The position numbers and the translations under genes were made by a program. Below are positions 22,821-26,964 of a stretch of 26,964 nucleotides of DNA, in pieces. Position 1 is the first letter of the stretch, and each line of letters opens with the position of its first letter. The notes under the pieces were generated by a model that was given only the letters and a program-made list of their open reading frames with translations, was not told where the DNA came from and ran no database searches. The stretch is from an uncultured Novosphingobium sp. (GTDB lineage: Bacteria > Pseudomonadota > Alphaproteobacteria > Sphingomonadales > Sphingomonadaceae), in NCBI GenBank assembly GCA_938005655.1, contig CALLNA010000098.1, positions 1-26,964 of the forward strand, read 5' to 3'.

Positions 22821-24533
22821 ATGCGCAATCGTCTTGCAATCGGTTTCCTGGGCGGCGCGGCCTTGCTCGCGCTGGCCGGGCCGGCTCATGCGCAGTCGAT
22901 CGGCTATGGTGACGGTGACGGAGCTTCGAGCGAGGCTGCGCCGGGCGACGGCGGGGATATCCGCAAGGATGCCCCGCGTCGCGGCAAGCGTGGCGGCCCC
23001 CGCGTGGGCCATGTGAGCGTCACGCCCTATATCGAGGCCGCGCAGATCGTCGATGCCGAGCTGGCGCCGGGCAGCGACACGCTGACCTATACCACGCTCG
23101 CCGCGGGCGTCGATGCGACGGTCAACGGCCGCAACAACGCGGCCTCGGTCTCGCTGCGGTACGAGCGCCGCTTCGGCTACGGCCGGGCCGAGGACAGCGA
23201 CACGATCAGCGGCGTCGCGCGGGCCTCGCTCGGCGTGGTCCAGAAGTCCGTCCGCTTCGACGTGGGCGCGATGGCCCAGCGGACCCGCGTGGAAGGCAAC
23301 GGCGCCTCGATCGCCGCGCCGCTCGACGACGTGGGCAACACCAGCAAGATCTACTCCTTCTATGCCGGCCCCTCGGTCTCGACCTATGCCGGCGACGTCA
23401 AGATCGATGGCCATTACCACTTCGGCTATACCAAGGTGACGGAGCCGGATTCGTTGGTCGTGACGCCCGGCGCGGCGCCGGTCGACGTGTTCGACAGTTC
23501 GACCGTCCACAACGCCGAGGTCCATGTCGGGACCAGGCCGCATGACGTGCTTCCCGTCGGGATCGGCGCGGGCGCCGGCTATTACCAGGAAGACGTCTCC
23601 AACCTCGACCAGCGGGTGAAGGACTTCCACGCCCGCGCCGACGTGACCGTGCCGGTGGGCCAGAGCGTCGCCCTGGTCGGCGGTATCGGTTACGAGGACG
23701 TCGAGATATCGAGCCGCGACGCGGTGATCGTCGGCGGCGTGCCGGTGGTCGGCAGCGACGGCCGCCTCGTCACGGACAAGTCCGCCCCGCGGCGGATCGC
23801 CTACGAGGCCGAAGGGATCATCTGGGACGTCGGCGTACTGTGGAAGCCCAGCCCGCGGACCAACCTGGAGGCCCATATCGGCCGCCGCTACGGCTCGACC
23901 AGCTTCTACGGCACCTTCGGCTGGGCGCCGAGCCGCCGCCAGAGCGTGAACATCTCGGTTTACGATAACGTTGCCGGCTTCGGCGGCCAGGTGAACCGCG
24001 CGCTGGAGAACCTGCCGACCCAGTTCCAGGCGATCCGCAACCCGCTGTCGGGCGACATCACCAACTGCGTCGCCTCGCTCGACCAGGGCTCGTGCCTGGG
24101 CGGCGCGCTCGGCTCGATCCGTTCCTCGACCTTCCGCGCCCGCGGCGTGGCGGCGACCTGGGGCCTCGACCTCGGCCGCATCCAGACCGGGATCGGGGTG
24201 GGCTACGACCGCCGCAAGTTCTTCGCCGCGCCCGGCACGGTCCTGGCCAGCGCCAACGGCGTGATCGACGAGAACTTCTGGCTCGCCGCCTATCTCGACG
24301 CGCAACTCGACCAGCGGTCGAGCCTGAGCGGCAACATCTACGCCAACTGGTTCCAGAGCGGATTTGCCGGTACGGGCAACGCGAGCGCGCTCGGCGCCAC
24401 GGTCGCTTACCGCCGCTGGCTGACCAGCCGGCTCTCCGGCACCGTCGCGCTGGGGATCGACGGGGTCAGCCGCCAGTACGAAGACGATTACTGGACCGCC
24501 TCCGCCCTCGCGGGCGTGCGGTACAGCTTCTAG
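22821..24533 (+). CDS. PEP-CTERM/XrtA system-associated outer-membrane beta-barrel protein
   Basis: A 570-aa outer-membrane protein. The Sec signal peptide ends in AHA at residue 24, followed by a low-complexity Gly/Asp/Ala-rich stretch (about 25-60). The rest is made of amphipathic beta-strands rich in Tyr, Arg and Gly (such as ASVSLRYERRFGYGRAED) and ends in VRYSF, the terminal Phe expected by the barrel assembly machinery. It fits the TIGR03016-type family found in exosortase polysaccharide loci. GGAGGG five bases before the ATG at 22821 decides the start. Its likely role is the outer-membrane exit pore for the polymer, which would make up for the missing lipid anchor of the export protein; this is inference. 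Confidence 0.9.
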   Translation: MRNRLAIGFLGGAALLALAGPAHAQSIGYGDGDGASSEAAPGDGGDIRKDAPRRGKRGGPRVGHVSVTPYIEAAQIVDAELAPGSDTLTYTTLAAGVDATVNGRNNAASVSLRYERRFGYGRAEDSDTISGVARASLGVVQKSVRFDVGAMAQRTRVEGNGASIAAPLDDVGNTSKIYSFYAGPSVSTYAGDVKIDGHYHFGYTKVTEPDSLVVTPGAAPVDVFDSSTVHNAEVHVGTRPHDVLPVGIGAGAGYYQEDVSNLDQRVKDFHARADVTVPVGQSVALVGGIGYEDVEISSRDAVIVGGVPVVGSDGRLVTDKSAPRRIAYEAEGIIWDVGVLWKPSPRTNLEAHIGRRYGSTSFYGTFGWAPSRRQSVNISVYDNVAGFGGQVNRALENLPTQFQAIRNPLSGDITNCVASLDQGSCLGGALGSIRSSTFRARGVAATWGLDLGRIQTGIGVGYDRRKFFAAPGTVLASANGVIDENFWLAAYLDAQLDQRSSLSGNIYANWFQSGFAGTGNASALGATVAYRRWLTSRLSGTVALGIDGVSRQYEDDYWTASALAGVRYSF

Positions 24534-24553
24534 AGCCCGATGGAGTAGGCTGC

Positions 24554-25744
24554 ATGTTCGACGATTTCTTCGGGCTCACGGGTCGCCCCTTCCAGCTCAC
24601 GCCGGACCCGGGCTTCTATTTCGAGAGCGCGACCCACCGCAAGGCGCTGTCCTATCTCGGCTACGGCCTGGCCCAGGGCGAGGGCTTCATCGTCATCACC
24701 GGCGAGGTCGGCGCGGGCAAGTCCACGTTGGTCGCCCACCTGATGGCGACGATCGACGCCAACCGCCTGACCGCGGCGCAGATCGTCACCAGCAAGCTCG
24801 GTGGCGAGGAGCTGGTCCATGTCGTGGCGCAGGCCTTCGGCTTGCCGGTCGAGGGCCACGACAAGGCCTCCGCGCTCGGCGCCATCGAGTCCTTCCTCCA
24901 CGAGGAGGCCCGGGCCGGGCGGCGCTGCCTGCTGATCGTCGACGAGTCGCAGAACCTCTCGATCGAGGCGCTCGAGGAGCTGCGGATGTTCTCGAACTTC
25001 CAACTCGGGGCCCATCCGCTGTTGCAGACCCTGCTCCTCGGCCAGCCCGAGTTCCGCGATACGCTCAATCATCATCCGGGGCTGGAGCAGCTCCGGCAGC
25101 GGGTGATCGCGACCCATCACCTGGAAGCGATGGAGCCGGGCGAGATCCAGCCCTATGTCGAGCACCGGCTGGCCCTGGTTGGCTGGACCGGCAATCCGCT
25201 GATCGACCCGCGCGTCTATCCCGCCCTCTACGAGGCTTCGGCGGGCGTGCCGCGGCGGATCAACCAGATCGCGAACCGGCTGCTGCTGCTCGGCGCGGTC
25301 GAGCAGCGCCGCGAGATCGACGCGGCCATGCTCGCGCAGGTCGTGGAGGAGCTGAAGCGCGACGGCACGCTCGGTGCGGCCCGTCCGGCCGAGGCTCCGG
25401 CGGCGCAGCCCGCCGCCGCGCCCGAGGAGCCCGATTTCTTCGTCGAGACACCGCCTGCGCCCGCCGCGCCGGACCACGGCCATATCCTCGCCGAGATGCA
25501 GGCGGCGCTGGCCGAGCGGGACGCGCAGATCGCCGAATTGCAGCAGGCCGTGATCGAGCTGGCCAACGGCGATCACCAGGCGTCCTTGCCGGAGGTGGAT
25601 ACCGCCGCCCAGGTCGCCGTGCTGACCGAACGGCTGGGGGCGCTGGAGAACCGCCTCACCGAGCAGGACCGCACGATCCGCCACACGCTGACCATGCTGA
25701 TCGAGTGGATCGAAGGCGACGACGCCCAGCGCGCCGCTGCCTGA
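24554..25744 (+). CDS. XrtA/PEP-CTERM system-associated ATPase (ExeA/GspA-like AAA)
   Basis: AAA-type ATPase of 396 aa, related to the general secretion protein ExeA/GspA. The start MFDDFFGLTGRPFQLTPDP is the family hallmark, with Walker A GEVGAGKS (50-57), Walker B LLIVDE (126-131), and LLLGQPEF and GVPRRINQIANRLLL further on. After the ATPase domain (to about residue 275) comes a Pro/Ala-rich linker, then a predicted coiled coil (AALAERDAQIAELQQAVIEL and the following Glu/Leu-rich part). I chose the ATG at 24554 because the family begins there, although the open frame extends upstream into the barrel gene. Its role in these loci is unproven; it may power assembly of the export apparatus. 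Confidence 0.93.
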   Translation: MFDDFFGLTGRPFQLTPDPGFYFESATHRKALSYLGYGLAQGEGFIVITGEVGAGKSTLVAHLMATIDANRLTAAQIVTSKLGGEELVHVVAQAFGLPVEGHDKASALGAIESFLHEEARAGRRCLLIVDESQNLSIEALEELRMFSNFQLGAHPLLQTLLLGQPEFRDTLNHHPGLEQLRQRVIATHHLEAMEPGEIQPYVEHRLALVGWTGNPLIDPRVYPALYEASAGVPRRINQIANRLLLLGAVEQRREIDAAMLAQVVEELKRDGTLGAARPAEAPAAQPAAAPEEPDFFVETPPAPAAPDHGHILAEMQAALAERDAQIAELQQAVIELANGDHQASLPEVDTAAQVAVLTERLGALENRLTEQDRTIRHTLTMLIEWIEGDDAQRAAA

Positions 25745-25766
25745 TCCCTTCGTCGAGGCGCCCGTC

Positions 25767-26651
25767 ATGCCCCCGCAGCCTCCCATCAACGGCCTCTCGG
25801 TCGACGTCGAGGACTGGTTCCACGTCGGCGCCTTCGAGCATGTGATCGCGAAGGATAGCTGGGACGGCCTGGCCGACCGGGTCGAGCGCAATTGCGACGC
25901 GATCCTGGCGATGTTCGCCGAGGCCGGGGTCAAGGCGACCTTCTTCACCCTGGGCTGGGTGGCCGAGCGCCATCCCGCGCTGATGCGGCGGATCGCGGCG
26001 GCGGGGCACGAGCTTGCCAGCCACGGCTGGGACCACGCGCGGGTCTTCACTTTCGACGCCAAGGGCTTCGCCGCCCACCCCGACCGCAGCCGCAAGACCA
26101 TCGAGGATACCGGCGGCATCCGGGTGACCGGCTATCGCGCGCCGAGCTTCTCGATCGACCGGCGCACCCCCTGGGCCTACGAGGTCCTGGCCGAGCAGGG
26201 CTTCGCCTACAGTTCCAGCGTCGCCCCGATCGCGCACGACCACTACGGCTGGCGCGAGGCGCCGCGCTTCGCCTTCAGGCCGCTGCCGGGGGCGGACCTG
26301 ATCGAGATCCCCGTCACCACCGCCGAGTTCGCCGGGCGCCGCCTGGCCGCGGGCGGGGGCGGCTTCTTCCGTGTCCTGCCCTACGCCTTCTCGCGCTGGG
26401 CGATCCGCCAGGTCAATCGCCGCGATCGCCGCCCGGCGGTGTTCTACTTCCATCCGTGGGAGATCGATCCCGGCCAGCCCCGCGTCGGCAATGCCCCGCT
26501 CAAGTCGCGGCTGCGCCACTATTCGCGGCTGGAGCAGATGTCGGGCAAGCTGCGCCAGCTCGTCGGCGAGTTCGCCTGGGGCCGGATGGACGCGCTGGCC
26601 GCACGCGAGGCCGCGCTGGCCGAGCCCGTGCCGGAGTTGCTCGCCGCATGA
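25767..26651 (+). CDS. XrtA system polysaccharide deacetylase
   Basis: NodB-type carbohydrate esterase 4 deacetylase of 294 aa. The first motif is SVDVEDWF (11-18), supplying the metal-binding and catalytic Asp residues. The metal-binding His pair is in SHGWDH (His86, His90), RAPSFSI at 124-130 is the third motif, and FYFHPWEID near 227-234 carries the C-terminal His. The short N-terminus has no signal peptide, so it may act on lipid-linked sugar intermediates in the cytoplasm. The form VDVEDWFHV is typical of exosortase-locus deacetylases. Its stop overlaps the FemAB-like gene by ATGA. Free amino groups made here would be natural acceptors for the acyltransferases of this locus. Confidence 0.95.
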   Translation: MPPQPPINGLSVDVEDWFHVGAFEHVIAKDSWDGLADRVERNCDAILAMFAEAGVKATFFTLGWVAERHPALMRRIAAAGHELASHGWDHARVFTFDAKGFAAHPDRSRKTIEDTGGIRVTGYRAPSFSIDRRTPWAYEVLAEQGFAYSSSVAPIAHDHYGWREAPRFAFRPLPGADLIEIPVTTAEFAGRRLAAGGGGFFRVLPYAFSRWAIRQVNRRDRRPAVFYFHPWEIDPGQPRVGNAPLKSRLRHYSRLEQMSGKLRQLVGEFAWGRMDALAAREAALAEPVPELLAA

Positions 26652-26964
26652 ACGCGCCCTTCCTCCACGCGCGCCAACAGGTTCGCCTGGCGGACCTCGG
26701 CGATGCCCACGAACGCCGCCGGATTGAATCCTGGCTGGAGGGACAGCCCGAGGCCACCCCGTTCCACCGGCCCGACTGGCTGCTCGCGGTCGCGGCCGGG
26801 ACGGGCAACCCTGCGCTGGCCCTGACGCTGGAGCAGGGCGGGGAGCTTGCCGGCTACCTTCCGCTCAGCGAGGTTCATTCCCCGATCTTCGGGCGCGTTC
26901 TCGCCTCCAGCGGTTTCGCGGTCGGCGGCGGCTTGCTGATCGCCGAGGGCGTCGACGCCGGCCC
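26648..26964 (+). CDS. FemAB-like XrtA/PEP-CTERM system-associated protein (5' part only)
   Basis: The first 105 codons of a gene that runs off the right edge. The segment WLEGQPEATPFHRPDWLLAV, then ALALTLEQGGELAGYLPL and HSPIFGRVLASSGFAVGGGL, matches the N-terminal half of the FemAB-like acyltransferases found just after the deacetylase in exosortase loci. The start ATG overlaps the deacetylase stop by four bases. The expected function is transfer of an acyl or aminoacyl group, perhaps onto the deacetylated polymer or its precursor. The catalytic half is outside the window. The exosortase gene itself would be expected shortly downstream. Confidence 0.87.
   Translation, partial: MNAPFLHARQQVRLADLGDAHERRRIESWLEGQPEATPFHRPDWLLAVAAGTGNPALALTLEQGGELAGYLPLSEVHSPIFGRVLASSGFAVGGGLLIAEGVDAG

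Noticed and set aside
24092..24553. Possible N-terminal extension of the XrtA-associated ATPase
   Set aside because: The extra residues overlap the end of the beta-barrel gene and are Arg-rich without motifs. The family starts at MFDDFFGLTGRPF, at 24554.

Overview
The window is GC-rich, densely coded bacterial DNA. Start overlaps of the ATGA or GTGA type are frequent, and base composition and gene content fit an alphaproteobacterium. A sphingomonad (Sphingomonadaceae or Erythrobacteraceae) is most likely, because the exosortase A (XrtA) polysaccharide locus on the right is laid out as it commonly is in that group. The taxonomic call is inference; there is no rRNA or tRNA in the window. I see no insertion sequence, CRISPR array or integrase.

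Left part (1-10984, all minus strand). Transcription runs right to left through a tripartite efflux system (EmrA-type adaptor, EmrB-type DHA2 transporter, NodT-type outer-membrane lipoprotein), then two acyl-CoA dehydrogenases joined to it by gaps or overlaps of a few bases. After a 109-base gap come four overlapping genes for a molybdenum hydroxylase: coxG-like membrane protein, coxM-like FAD subunit, coxS-like 2Fe-2S subunit and coxL-like Mo subunit (cut by the left edge). The large subunit lacks the cysteine motif of true CO dehydrogenase, so the enzyme probably hydroxylates an unknown organic compound. Together these genes look like an export plus oxidation unit for a hydrophobic or aromatic compound.

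Middle part (10985-13865). A tyrosine phosphatase of the MptpB type is divergent from the efflux operon. An alpha/beta hydrolase and thioredoxin reductase (trxB) form a second divergent pair. A perfect 12-bp hairpin separates trxB from the next, convergent operon and covers that operon's last codons.

Right part (13849-26964). This is an XrtA/PEP-CTERM-type exopolysaccharide locus without the exosortase itself, which may lie beyond the right edge. It has two arms. A small-molecule arm is arranged head to head: on the minus strand a GNAT/FemAB-like acyltransferase, an acyl carrier protein and two hydrolase-fold proteins; on the plus strand an acyl-CoA ligase and a PLP-dependent decarboxylase. 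A polysaccharide arm follows on the plus strand: export protein, chain-length determinant, tyrosine autokinase, outer-membrane beta-barrel, ATPase, polysaccharide deacetylase and the start of a FemAB-like protein. The polysaccharide arm should make, modify and export a surface polymer. The product of the small-molecule arm is not known to me and is the most attractive open question here.
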